A stretch of DNA of 64,000 nt from Paraspadella gotoi (Eukaryota; Chaetognatha): assembly GCA_051294375.1 (NCBI GenBank), contig CM119269.1, positions 7,062,430 through 7,126,429 of the forward strand, read 5' to 3'. Of this stretch, positions 1 through 10,108 are shown piece after piece (the stretch's first letter is position 1; the number at the start of each line of letters is the position of its first letter). The notes below the pieces were generated by a model. It was not told the DNA's origin and did no database searches. It worked only from the letters and a program-made list of their open reading frames with translations. A program made the translations under genes and the position numbers.

Positions 1-125
1 TTTTAAAATGTTTTTTTTCTTATTTTTGAAAGCAGATTCGAATTCCTAACGAAAAGTTGATAAAAGGAAATATAACACTTTTTAGAAAATTATTTCATTA
101 AGTGGGTCAAAATCCTAAAAAACTG
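1..125 (+). repeat. Inverted-repeat arm, left orientation, cut by the window edge
   Basis: This AT-rich stretch contains the landmark words gcagattcgaattc, gttgataaaagg and ttcattaagtgggtc in order. The same landmarks recur at 1590-1690 in the same orientation and, reverse-complemented, at 1740-1850 and 3460-3600. It is therefore one arm of the inverted-repeat family described for 1411-2036. The outer end lies before base 1. No coding potential is seen. Confidence 0.7.
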
Positions 126-129
126 TTAT

Positions 130-220
130 CGTTAACTTTGTGGAGGACACTTTACCGAGCCACAGGCCATTCACTTTGGCCGAAGATATTGATGTGAAAT
201 GTCCTCCCTCTCTCTCTCTA

Positions 221-264
<44 letters not shown>

Positions 265-430
265 TCTCTCTCTCTCTCTCTTTGTACACTTGACCAGTTA
301 TTATTATCTTTCCCTCGATTATGCTCTAAGGTCATTGTTTACTTCATTGCCAAATATCTTCTGTAAATAGACTCTCAATCCCGCTCATTACAAGTCGCTT
401 ATCAATTATTTCTATGTCTCTTTATTCGTG
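130..430 (+). repeat. Interspersed CT-rich repeat unit A, copy 1
   Basis: The unit starts near gtggaggacactttaccg, carries a (CT)n tract at about 205-284, and continues through gaccagttattattatc and tttacttcattgccaaat to tctatgtctctt. Copies occur at 3174-3425 and, with more differences, 27777-28075; a fragment lies at 26092-26215. The first 65 bases can fold because GGAGGAC near the start is complementary to GTCCTCC just before the CT tract. The 76-residue frame here is Leu-Ser microsatellite translation and is not called as a gene. Confidence 0.75.
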
Positions 431-561
431 AGCCCTTCTCGTAAACATGCAACCTTTTCATTCTCAACTCCCACGCTGCGCTGCCCTTCTACTGACCAAG
501 CGCCACTCAAGCTCACAGTCGCTACCCTTGCAACTGGCCCTTTCATCTACAAAGAGACTCC

Positions 562-906
562 TTGCGACGAAATATTTTTTCAAATTCGAGATTAGCAAAA
601 TGGGGAAAAAAGAATAAAAAAACGTCTGCCCTTGAAATTCAAAATGTCGGAGCTCCTTCACCGCCGACAAATAATAATAATAATTCTCTTCCACTCCCAA
701 ACTACCAAAAACTCGAGCCGATTATCACTGCCATAAACTCAGAAGTCAAGCTGATCTATGCTTGGAAAAGTTGGTTTAATGAACTTGAAAAACTCGGAGA
801 AAAAGACCCCTTTCCCCCTTTTCCTGAACTTCCAAAGCCTCTCGAAGTTTTGTCATCGTTTCTCACCGCGACCACGCCCATCAAGATGGCTCAACGCAAA
901 CTCTGA
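562..906 (+). pseudogene. Unrecognised 114-codon frame inside repeat DNA
   Basis: An open frame of 114 codons encodes a basic N-terminus, an Asn run and a Pro-rich C-terminal half (for example PFPPFPELPKPLEVLSSF). The residue mix is more protein-like than the microsatellite frames around it. It lies between unit A and a hammerhead-like motif, where a retroelement ORF could sit. I recognise no domain. It could be a decayed Gag-like N-terminus, but that is an inference from position only. Confidence 0.2.
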
Positions 907-1379
907 ACCTTTAAGAAAAAGGGTCATTCAAATCAACTTCAAATAACCCAAAATGGAGTACAAATTCAGAAAGCTGAGCTCCTGGCAATTCAGAAAATGT
1001 ATTCACTTTAAACATTTGATGCATTCTACCCCATTTTATATCGGTTTTAATTATAATCCCTTAGCTAATTACTTATTTATTCACTAGTTAAATGTTAAAT
1101 TTCACCAATGTTAGTTTTCAAACTCCTTATCTTTGTTGTACATTGCAAAAATGTATCTTTATTATTTATTTATCCCTGTTGTTTTGTTTCTCTCTCTCAC
1201 TCTCTCTCACTCTCTCTCTTTAACAAGTTTCACTTCTTTTCACAACTCACTCAATCTGCCCTCACCTTCAACCTGTCCTCACATCTGACCACTATTCTGT
1301 CTTACCACTTTGTTGGAAAACTTTTACCCTCTCTCTCACACTCTTCTTTTGCACAAAATTTATTATTGAATGTCATATG

Positions 1380-1417
1380 CTGATGAAGGCTTGAAGTAAA
1401 CAAGCCGAAACATGTCC
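1380..1417 (+). ncRNA. Hammerhead-ribozyme-like motif, copy 1
   Basis: The core word CTGATGA at 1380-1386 is followed by a perfect 6-bp stem (GGCTTG / CAAGCC, loop AAGTAAA) and then GAAAC and ATGTCC. This is the order of a hammerhead ribozyme: CUGAUGA, helix II, GAAA, very short self-complementary helix III (ACAUGU), UC cleavage position. One extra A follows CTGATGA compared with the textbook core, so catalysis is uncertain. Minimal hammerheads with tiny helix III are known from the terminal repeats of Penelope-like elements and may act as dimers. The motif sits at the end of the inverted-repeat arm 1411-1690. Confidence 0.5.
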
Positions 1418-2036
1418 AATAAGGCGTAGTGAAAGTTACATACAAAAATTCTAAAAGTCAATTATGAACAACATATTATCATTGAACATTAATTTGTAAA
1501 AAATTAATTTTATATTTTTTTAATTTTCGCAGTAGGCTATATTTATATATAGTACTATCCTTATAAAATCGAAAATTTCAAAATAGGCTTTCTTATTTTT
1601 GATTGCAGATTTGAATTCATCAAAAGTTGATAAAAGAAAATATAAATCATTTTTAAAAATTCTTTCATTAAGTGGGTTAAAAATAAAAAAACTATATTTA
1701 ATATATAAAAGTTTAATTTTCAGTTTAAAATATAGCTTTTTTTAATTTTTGACCCACTTAATGAAGGAATTTTTCAAAAAGAGTTATATTTCTTTTTATC
1801 AACTTTTTATGACGAATCCAAATCTGCAAAAAAATATTAAAAAAAAACTGTTTTGAAATTTTAACATTTATTGGTTTAGTACTAGTATAAATATGGCCTA
1901 CTGCGTAAATTGTAAAATTTATTATATATTTTTTTATTACATAAATGTTTATGTGTATAATGTTGTTCGTTCTTCACTTTTAGAATTTTAATTAAAGTTA
2001 AATTTAGAAATTTTATTACGCCTTAATGTCCAACTA
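1411..2036. mobile_element. Foldback (inverted-repeat) element with hammerhead-like left end
   Basis: The left arm (about 1411-1690) and right arm (about 1740-2036) are imperfect reverse complements. Matching landmarks run outside to inside: gtccaataaggcgta against acgccttaatgtcc, cgcagtaggc against gcctactgcg, gcagatttgaattc against gaatccaaatctgc, and ttcattaagtgggt against acccacttaatgaa. The centre is about 50 bp of AT. No ORF is present. A further right arm at 3460-3755 and a left arm at 1-125 show that arms flank longer cargo too. PLEs are known to have terminal repeats in direct or inverted orientation, and the hammerhead-like motif at the arm end fits that family. Confidence 0.65.
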
Positions 2037-2710
2037 TTAATTAAAAATCGTTGTTAAAAATTCAAAATTCTTGAGTTGCAAGTTAAACGAAAAGGCCAAT
2101 CCATCTGATATTTTTTATGAATTTTTTATTACTGAATTAGAAAAATGTAATAGAGAGACATTTTTAAATTTCTTTGAAAATGAAATGTTTTTAAACTTTA
2201 ACCTGAATTCTTTCTAACTGGAACGCGTTTATCAAAATGTCTCTCTATTACATTTTTACAAATGTTTTTAAGATTGCTAATCAAATTTTTAAATCAATAT
2301 TATTGCAGTCGTTTAGGCCGCAACTCTTCAAATTCAGTGTAGATTCATTGTAGCTCAAATTTCTTTACCATCTATTTAACTGAAGATTTTGTTCATGACT
2401 GGAAAACCAACGGAGTAACGAGATTAATTGTTTAATTCTCCCCTTCTAAATTATCCCTTACCGTGTTTTAACTTCTTACCTAGAATTTTTTAACAACCAG
2501 ATTGAAAAACAAATCTTTAAAAATGTGCTTACCCATTTAAAAAAATGATTGAAAACAGATTTTTTTACATAAATAAAAACTTATTTTTATGTGATTACTA
2601 ATGACTACAATGTATTTCTCGATATATTAGCTCTAATACATCAATGATTACGTATTGTTATGCTGAATGACCTTTCTCTTAAATGAGAAATTCACTCAGA
2701 CGACACAAAT
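2037..2710. other. AT-rich module DNA, no gene seen
   Basis: No supported ORF. The segment is repeated with many small differences at about 26450-27240 (shared words include aaactttaacc, attctttctaactggaacgcg and aaccaacagagtaa / aaccaacggagtaa), so it is part of the long duplicated module. Confidence 0.6.
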
Positions 2711-3172
2711 TTGTGCCATACAGGATTGCAAACAGATCCAGTTTCCAATCCTTCTCCCGACTCGTCTCCTGACCCATCTCCCAACCAATCTCCAAAACCA
2801 TCTTCTAACCGATCTCCTGACCTTTCTCCTGATCCATCTCCAAATCTGTCTCCCGATTATCTAAAACTAAACAACAAAGTCGAGATTTTAAAATCCAAGT
2901 TTGACGTTCTACGTGAAGAAATAAATTCTCTCCCTATAGCCCGCTATGTTCCCCCACACCGCCGAACTTTTCAACCCCAAGTCCAACATACTTCATGGCG
3001 TCGCAAAAATCCTGCTCCTCTAATTCCACGACTCCTGGACCTCAAGCTCGAGCCCTTAAGTTGTTGGAATTGCAGAATTTCCCGACGCTCGTCTCCAAAA
3101 GATTTTCTTCTCCCTCCCAGACAAACAGATCAGGTACACCTTCTTCCCGTGGCGTGCCTAGGGGGGGGATGT
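2711..3172 (+). pseudogene. Decayed Gag-like frame with Ser-Pro repeats and a damaged zinc-knuckle motif
   Basis: The frame begins with short Ser-Pro-rich repeats (SPDSSPDPSPNQSP and similar), then a charged segment (KLNNKVEILKSKFDVL), then a basic segment with YVPPHRR, then SCWNCRISRRSSPKDF. The last stretch resembles the CCHC knuckle of arthropod-type retroelement Gag proteins (C-W-N-C-x4-H-x4-C) with the His and final Cys lost. It runs without a stop into the CT microsatellite of unit A, so the C-terminal part of the open frame is not real protein. A degraded copy lies at about 27290-27740. I infer an inactive retroelement ORF; the family cannot be fixed from this. Confidence 0.4.
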
Positions 3173-3173
3173 G

Positions 3174-3425
3174 TGGAGGACCCTTCACCGAGCCACAGGC
3201 CATCCACTTTGGCCGAAAATATTGATGTGAAATGTCCTCCCTCTCTCTCTCTCTCTCACTCTCTCTCACTCTCTCTCTTTGAACACTTGACCAGTTATTA
3301 TTATCTTTCCCTCGATTATGCTCTAAGGTCATTGTTTACTTCATTGCCAAATATCTTCTGTAAATAGACTCTCGAATCCCTCTCATTACAAGTCGCTTAC
3401 CAATTATTTCTATGTCTCTTTAACT
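3174..3425 (+). repeat. Interspersed CT-rich repeat unit A, copy 2
   Basis: Same unit as 130-430: gtggaggacccttcaccg, the stem partners GGAGGAC and GTCCTCC, a (CT)n tract at about 3240-3278, then gaccagttattattatc to tctatgtctctt. It differs from copy 1 by few substitutions and a shorter CT tract. Confidence 0.75.
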
Positions 3426-3459
3426 TATAATTTAATTTTATACGTACACGTATAAAAAA

Positions 3460-3755
3460 TATAGTTTTTTAATTTTTAGCTAATTTAATATAATAATTTT
3501 TGGATCATCATATTTTATATAATATAACTAACTTTTCATGAGAATCTCCGAATCTGCTTTCAAAACCTAAAAATAAAAACTTTTTTCTAAATTTTGACAT
3601 CTTCCATTGTACAGTATAAATAATGGCCGGCATGAAAACATTTAGAAATATCCACAAAACTTTTTTTCTATATATCAAAAAATGTTGTTTAGTACAACAC
3701 TTTCATATGAACAACTATTAAAATTTTGAATCTGCACAACTTTCCACTACCCTTA
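3460..3755 (-). repeat. Inverted-repeat arm, right orientation
   Basis: Landmarks of the arm family occur here reverse-complemented: gaatctgctttcaaaacc, ttccattgtacagtataaataatggcc and cactacccttatta, in the order expected for a right arm. It pairs in principle with the arm at 1-125. The outer end resembles the segment adjoining the hammerhead-like motif, but no motif is visible here. Confidence 0.6.
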
Positions 3756-5526
3756 TTATATGTACATATATATGTTCTTTTCGTAATCGCCTATCCACCA
3801 TTGCATTTTTGCTTTTGTATATACAAATGGCAATCCACAAGTCAACTATAGCACTGGTCCGCTGTTCTGTGCGCCCTAAGACTAATTACCACCTGTATGC
3901 AAGACTCAAAAGTTTAATTGCCAATGTTACACATCACATGGATGTGCGGAAGTTTTAATACCTAATATTTATATTACCATTAGTCCCATTTCTCCTTTCA
4001 CATCTATACTTTTTTAAAAAACTCGCTAAGCGCAAAAGAAGAAAAAAAACAACAAGAACCAGTGTGGATCACTCCGATCCTCGATTCCTTAACGCGCGAA
4101 TCTTGCGTCGGACGAGACCGACTTCAGAAGGACCGTCACGCCTAGTCAATACCATGATCTTTCCCGCATACACAATCTTTTCATTGCCTTCTCTAGTCTG
4201 TTTAGTTGACTTCCAAACTTTCTCAGACTTCCGAAATCGATTCCATTCAATTAGACTTTCTCGGCGAAAGCAATCGGCGAAAATTAGATGACAGAGAAGT
4301 TCGCACCTGAACTCATCTTGCCCATCCGAGCATAATTGTCGTCTTCCGCTAATCAACAACTTTAGGAAGGATAAAATGGCATTATGTATATACCGTATGA
4401 ACTTTGACTAAATTGTAAGGAGAAATTCTGTCACAGACCTTGAGTCGATGGTAGCAATAGCTCGCAAGAAGAATACTTAAAAAGCTAAATAAATTTCTGG
4501 TTTAAAGCTTTAATCTGTATCCAGAATCCATCAAAAAATTTTAAGATATCAAAAATGTTTTTTTTTCTTATATATATATTAATAATTTTAATTAGGCTAG
4601 TAACTCGACTCAAACGAATACGACATTGACAAAAAATAATTACTATCAATATCTAATGCTACATGCATAGATTATTTAATGCCTGTATACTTAGCATTTA
4701 TATTCTCACCGCCATATGGCTATACTATATCTATTTTTTGGAAAACAAAGAGAGCATCAATAATCTTAATAATTCATATGCGAATCCAACTTTCGCTTAA
4801 CAAAAAGTCACTGCCTCATGAAGCTCTTTATTGGCTTCAGACTAATTTAGAAGCGTGAAGTGAGCACAAGGGAAATAAACATTTTAACTTAAAATATAAT
4901 TGTCCTGTATTCAATTCTTAACGATCATGATGAACATTATTTCTTGTATTTTTCACATTTTAGAATATTTAAACTTGTCCAAAACCCATTTTTTTATAAT
5001 GAACGTGGGAAAAGAGTGCAAGACACTTATATTTATATCCCATTAAGCCTTCTTAAATTTTTTAAAAAAATTTCTTGCTCTTTCTACGGATGTGTGTTAA
5101 TAGAAGAAATATTATGCAAACTAACCCCTTTAATGACAAGTAAATCACTGGCCAATGTGCAACATCCTCATCGCCACTGTCCAAGTTCACAAAAAAATTT
5201 TTTGTATATAAATTTTTAAAATTTTTTTCCTTGAATAAATTACTTGGTTTACACTTTCGTACAACCAGACTCAAGATTTTTTTTTGTAGTAAAAACAAAA
5301 GTTATTTATATATTCTAGTTGCCTAAAAATCCTAGCTTAATTTAATCAAATTGCAAAAAATAAAATTTTAAATATATTTTTTCAAAATATCTGACCTATT
5401 ACAACTATATTGATTGAACCAATTATTGTTTATATAGATGTAAATACAAAAACTGGGAAAGACCCTAAATTAAAATGGTAAAAATAATTTAATTATTCAA
5501 TCTACAAACTAAGTTGTAGTTCATGC
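3756..5526. repeat. Distal part of the subtelomere-like module, copy 1
   Basis: This AT-rich segment has no convincing gene but recurs, with indels, at about 28440-30295 and partly at 30474-31950; the last 100 bases also recur at 16845-16945. A short GC-richer part (4060-4360) has overlapping open frames on both strands; the minus frame (96 codons, containing KIVYAGKIMVL and VRRKIRALRNRGS) looks more protein-like, but I do not recognise it. The segment ends at aaactaagttgtagttca, immediately before the palindrome block. Confidence 0.6.
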
Positions 5527-5680
5527 AAACGTGATGTCGCCGGCGATATCACGCACGAGTCGCAGGTGTGGTTCTAATTGGGTATGCAGACTATCGTCAT
5601 AATAGCGATATCGCCAAGGGCCCTGGCGATGTCCGCCAGTCCAACTGGCGGACTCGCCAGTGATAAACCAGTAGCCGCAT
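5521..5680. repeat. Nested palindrome block before the telomeric array, copy 1
   Basis: The block holds several overlapping palindromes: gatgtcgccggcgatatc, gcgatatcgcc, ccaagggccctgg and the pair gtccgccag / ctggcggac. Copies stand at 25470-25590, 30296-30448 and 31950-32033. In copies 1 and 2 the block is followed within 100 bp by CCCTAA repeats. The close copy at 25500-25590 shows the intact form (tatcgccagggccctggcga). Confidence 0.75.
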
Positions 5681-5739
5681 ATAATCAACCGCGCAGCTAC
5701 ACGGGGATCGATCATACGGGCTCTCTCACCATAACCTAA

Positions 5740-6325
5740 ACCAGACCTCGTTACTCTGTTCTCCCCTAACCTAACCGGGCCCGGCGGCTCTGTACATCTT
5801 CGTGCCTAACCCCTAACCTAACCGCCTCGACTGCATCAACCAATGGGCCCCTCCCCCAACCATATCCCTAACCGAGCCTCCTGTTCAAATTCCAGCCTCC
5901 CCCTAACCACTAACCCAGGCCCGGCCTCCCGTACACTCTCCGTCCAGCCAACCCTACACCCCTAATGCGTCTTCGATATATCACCCACGGGCCTCTCTCC
6001 AATCCTAAACCCTACAACCGGCCCCCCAAAGGCTTCAAGGTAACAATCTCCGTGCCTCAACCCTAATACCCTAATGTCCCTCGCCAGTACCTCCCTAAAG
6101 CCCTAATCCTAACGCCGGGCCCTCCTGTCATCCGACACCCTCCCTATCCCCTATCCTAAAATTGACAATTAATATTAGCCTAAAAATCAAACTTAATTCA
6201 ACTAACCCTAAAACTTACTCAACCTAGCCCTAAACTAACTCACTAACCATAACTACACCCAACTCAACCCAACGCTACCTAAAACCAACTTCAACCTACC
6301 CTCAACATCTCAACCCTAACACTAA
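5740..6325. repeat. Degenerate telomeric (CCCTAA) array 1
   Basis: Repeated CCTAACC words are embedded in a longer degenerate unit containing cctcccgtacatctccgtgcctcaaccc-type segments. The same unit occurs in arrays at 16945 and 25650, all with the C-rich strand on plus. At 6150-6310 it passes into a different phase with acttactcaacc- and actaaccataac-type spacers, which is also seen at 17585-17760. The array is a mosaic, not a clean telomere. Confidence 0.8.
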
Positions 6326-6506
6326 TCTGAGTTAGTTTAGGCAAAATCGCCATAAAACTAAGAACGCTAGATGTACGTTCACAGCTAAAACGCCAAATGG
6401 CGGGGCGTCATTGGCTAAGTCACGAATTTGGGTCGATTTTCGCACATGACCAAACATCTCCTGCGTTCTAGTCTATCGGCGATTCTCGCCTAAACTAAAC
6501 TCAGAT
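6325..6506. mobile_element. Small TIR element inserted at the end of a telomeric array
   Basis: The left end (6325-6372: atctgagttagtttaggc, then aaaatcgcc, then gaacgctag) and right end (6458-6506: gcgttctag, then cggcgatt, then cgcctaaactaaactcagat) are imperfect inverted repeats of nearly 50 bp. The centre holds another small palindrome around aaacgccaaatggcgggg. The element is about 182 bp and non-coding, which fits a MITE. A left end of the same family occurs at about 17766-17815, again within CCCTAA repeats. Confidence 0.65.
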
Positions 6507-6625
6507 TGTAAAATTTATTATAAATCTTTTTTTTACACTATAATGTATAATGTGTTCGTTTTCTCAACTTTTAGACTTTTATTTAAAGTTAAATTTAGAA
6601 ACTTTTACACGGCCTTAGTCCCGAA
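6507..6625 (-). repeat. Fragment of the inverted-repeat arm (outer end)
   Basis: The sequence attgtaaaatttattata through ttaaagttaaatttagaaa to the ggccttagtcc-like end matches the outer part of the right arm at about 1907-2036. It abuts the TIR element directly. Confidence 0.6.
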
Positions 6626-8600
6626 AGGTTAGGTACCGGGCTTGGGCATTCGAAACGCAGAATCGGCTTCCTACTCCAATGACACCGGTCATCGACTGAA
6701 GGTGTCATGCCCACAGGCGGGGTGAACTTGGGCACGCCCGACTACAATTTGTGACTACCTTAATCACATGTATTTCTCATATGTCATGACATGACATACA
6801 ATGACATGACAAGAATACATGACTACAATAAACCTCCTTAAGCCCGTGTATTTTGACATGGCACATGCACTCAAAATTCCGTCTTTATTCGCTTTATAGG
6901 TATTAGGATTTCCTGAAGGCGACGCAAAGCAGTCCCTAAGATTTGAGTTTATTGTTTGTCTTACCAAATGAGCCAACCAACTATAGTGAAATATTGCATT
7001 TTTAACGTAAGTGGGACAAACGACCGACGGAACAGATATACCGACCGATGAGCCGACCCAAAAGTGACTTATAGAGTTGCTTCGGCGAGTAATCGCGGCG
7101 CACTAAAAAAACTACAGACCCAACAGGAAGATAAACATTAAACAGTACTTTGACGCGGAAGATTCTCGACAACGACGACGAACGACGAAACGACAAAGAG
7201 AGACGGCTACATTGAACGACACGAGCTTTCATTCATTTGTTCATAATATTTTCCAGAAAAAGTAAAAAAACAAACACCTAATTTTTTTGTAAATAAGAAA
7301 AAAAATATTCAAAATTCATGCAGACCATTTTCAAAATTTACTATAAAAAAATAATTGAATTCGCTCATTAGCATGAGGAAATGTTCGATAACTAAAATCT
7401 TACAAAGCAAATGCTGAACAAATTCTAGAAAAATGCAGTAAGAAAGTTTGAATTTTACTCAGATTTGTAATTCTGAAAAAGACAGGTAAGTCCTTCAAAA
7501 TAAAGTTATAAATTTTTCTGGTTCTTGGATTGTCTAATAAAAGTTATCTTGTCATAGAATCTTAACTATTGTTAATAATATTTATTTAATACTTTCTCTT
7601 TATATTACCTAGCACCGTGGAAGTACTTTACCTGTATAATATAGTATAATTATACAAAATTTATTTTAAGAAATGCATAAGTCCAGATTTGGATTTGGTT
7701 TTTTCTCATCATCCTTTCTCAATTTGTCGTGGACTTTTAATCACTGACATCAAAAAACTTGATCGATCTTCAACTTTACAAATATATTTTCTAGAGTTTT
7801 TTGGGTTGGATCATTATTTTGGGATTCAATGACTTTTCACACAATAACATCGGGTATTTTTCGCTCTTATTGTGAATCAATCAGGCACCGAGAGGAATTT
7901 CAAGGAATTTGGCTCAGGTTGGTGGAGCCAAAGTGGTGACCTTACTTTTTGCTCTTCCTTGGGTTTGGATTTTAGTCCGCCAGTCACTTATGATTCATTT
8001 TTTGGAATGCAAAAATGGGACGGGTTATAAATAAAAACAAAAAAACTTATTGGTGCCTTGATATGATTCAATGTCTGGTGAGAAAGCCTATTCCTCAGTC
8101 CATAATTCAAGGGGTATTTTATTTTCAACGCTTACCCTTGGATGACATGAAGAACAAAAATTTCCTCTTTTTTTAAATTTGAACAAAGAAAAGAAAATTC
8201 CTGCAATCATTCGTACAAAGAGACTGTCTGGATTTATTCACCACACATTGAATAACTAAATAATTAAATAATCTCTAAATCTTGAATTGCCAGTAAAAAA
8301 AATCATTAAAATCAATTTCAAAAGTAAAATCAAAAGATTATTTAAAATTCGGTCCAGTTATATTAGTAGCCGTAATTCACGTCCGTAGTTGACTATAGGC
8401 CAACAAAAATATTTTGTGCAATTACATTGTAATGTTCATAGTAGAAAGGGCAGAATGAACCTTTATCTTTAAGGTTGGTAACGCGGATTAGAATGAATAA
8501 TTAAATTTCGTAAAAAGACCTCAGCAAAGATAACAAGGAATTCAAGAAAGATAAGAGAGAAAGAAAAAGAGAAAGAAAGGAGAGAAAAAGAAAGAAAAAT
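6626..8600. other. AT-rich region without a supported gene
   Basis: Short open frames are not protein-like. A small inverted segment lies at 6670-6715 (tgacaccggtcatcg, then gaaggtgtcatg). Around 7015-7070 the words gaccgacggaacag and ccgaccgatgag resemble the end sequence of the repeat at 57470-57540. Nothing else is recognised. Confidence 0.5.
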
Positions 8601-8639
8601 CTTTAAAAGCATAAGGATCGAGCCAGCTTCGAATAGTTA

Positions 8640-8890
8640 AACGCAAATATTGATGCGAATGATAACCAAATATTGATGCGAGATAACCAAATATTGACGG
8701 CGATGATAACCAACTAATTGATGCGATGATAACAAAATGGACTGATGTGATGATAATCAAAATGATTTGAAGCGTATATAGTCATTTATTGATATCAATG
8801 AATAATCATTCATTGATACGAGCTAGTCATGTCATTGGAATGCGATGATAGTAATATCATTGACGGCGATGAATCATTCATCGTAAAATA
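8640..8890 (+). repeat. Degenerate minisatellite of about 22 bp
   Basis: Units resemble attgatgcgatgataatca and recur at least ten times with variation (aaatattgatgcgagataacc, aattgatgcgatgataac, attgacggcgatgaatcat). Related arrays lie at 32140-32355 and 56930-57150. The array is followed by acacaaacaaatgcgtgtatgagtgaaa plus a GA tract, an arrangement repeated after the 32 kb array, so it is part of a dispersed composite repeat. Confidence 0.7.
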
Positions 8891-8917
8891 ACACAAACAA
8901 ATGCGTGTATGAGTGAA

Positions 8918-8950
8918 AGAGAGAGAGAGAGAGCAGAGAGAGAGAGAAGG
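8918..8950 (+). repeat. (GA)n microsatellite
   Basis: Interrupted GAGAGA tract directly after the 22 bp minisatellite. Confidence 0.8.
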
Positions 8951-9267
8951 CTGACAGTTTTCGCGCCGCCAACAGAAGACGAATTTATTAGGTCTCTCTC
9001 GTTTATATAAAAAATAATTCCAGAATTTTTAAGGAAAAAAGTAATGTTTAATTTGAACTATAATTCTCTCTCAACTCCCTATTATCAGATATAATTTGCC
9101 AATAGTGGGCCCAACCGTCCAAAGTTACAAATAATACATAAAAACGTGATGCATGCAATTATATTACAGCGATAGTGGCCGCATATATAATAGGTCCAAT
9201 TAGCTTGATTACATGTGACAATGCATGTCATTATAAGTTTATTCTTCACTTTTTTTAAAAATTATTC

Positions 9268-9405
9268 ACGGAAATCTCGATGTAAAATTTGTGCATTTTG
9301 GGTATGAGAAAAAAGCCCCTGAATAAATGGCGATAATAAAAGTTTTTAAGAAGGAAAAAACCATAATCATAATTTTTTCCAAAAAAGAAATCGATCACGC
9401 AAGAG
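9268..9405 (+). repeat. Dispersed repeat R130, copy 1
   Basis: The diagnostic order is gaataaatggcgataataaa, then agtttttaagaaggaaaaaa, then ttttttccaaaaaagaaat, then cgatcacgca. Similar copies lie at 9625-9698 (5' part), 9981-10108 and 32515-32650. No coding potential is seen; it is probably a non-autonomous element. Confidence 0.65.
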
Positions 9406-9624
9406 AAGAGAGAGCCGGAACTAGTTTACTCGTATTACCCGCTCGTCGCCTAGTGACGGTGGTGAAAAAAAAAGTGAATAAAATTTTTTTTGGTAAAAAA
9501 AGAGAGAGAGTAGAGAGAGAGAGAGAACGAGAAACGCGCTTATTAGGTCATGCGCTTCCTTGACATTGTTTACTCGTTGCCCTTTATCGCAATCGGCCGA
9601 CGACAAATCCAGGTCAAATCCAGG

Positions 9625-9698
9625 AAAAGAGATATAAAAAGCGTGGAATAATATTGGTGATAATAAAAGTTTTTTAGAAAGGAAGAAAAATAATCAGA
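9625..9698 (+). repeat. Dispersed repeat R130, partial copy
   Basis: Contains aaaagcgtggaataatattgg, gataataaaagttttttaga and aaataatcag, then is interrupted by a GA tract. Confidence 0.55.
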
Positions 9699-9980
9699 GA
9701 GAGAGAGAGAGAAGAGAGAGAGAGAAAGAAAAGAAAAACCGAATTTCTTTCAATTAATACTCCGGTTTATCGTTGCCTCTCGCAAGGCGGCGTGATCTCG
9801 GTCAAAGTTGATCTTTTATAACACGTAACGTTTTTCCGTTGCCATCAAAACTGCGTTTTAGGTCATGTTCCTTGACATTGTTTACCTGTTCCCTCAACGG
9901 TCCACAGAAGTCCATGGTTCAAGGAACTAAACAGATGTTATTGCTATATTCACATTTTCTCATAAAAACAAACGCAAAAT

Positions 9981-10108
9981 CCAGATATAAAATTATTGGG
10001 ATTTTGTAATTGAAAAAAAGCGAGTCGGAAAATAATGGCCGATAAATAAAAGTTTTAGAAAGGAAATAAAATAATCAGATTTTTCAAAAAACGAAACGAT
10101 CACGTAGG
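9981..10108 (+). repeat. Dispersed repeat R130, copy 2
   Basis: Contains gaaaataatggccgataaat, aaaagttttagaaaggaaa, tttttcaaaaaacgaaa and cgatcacgta in the family order. Confidence 0.6.
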
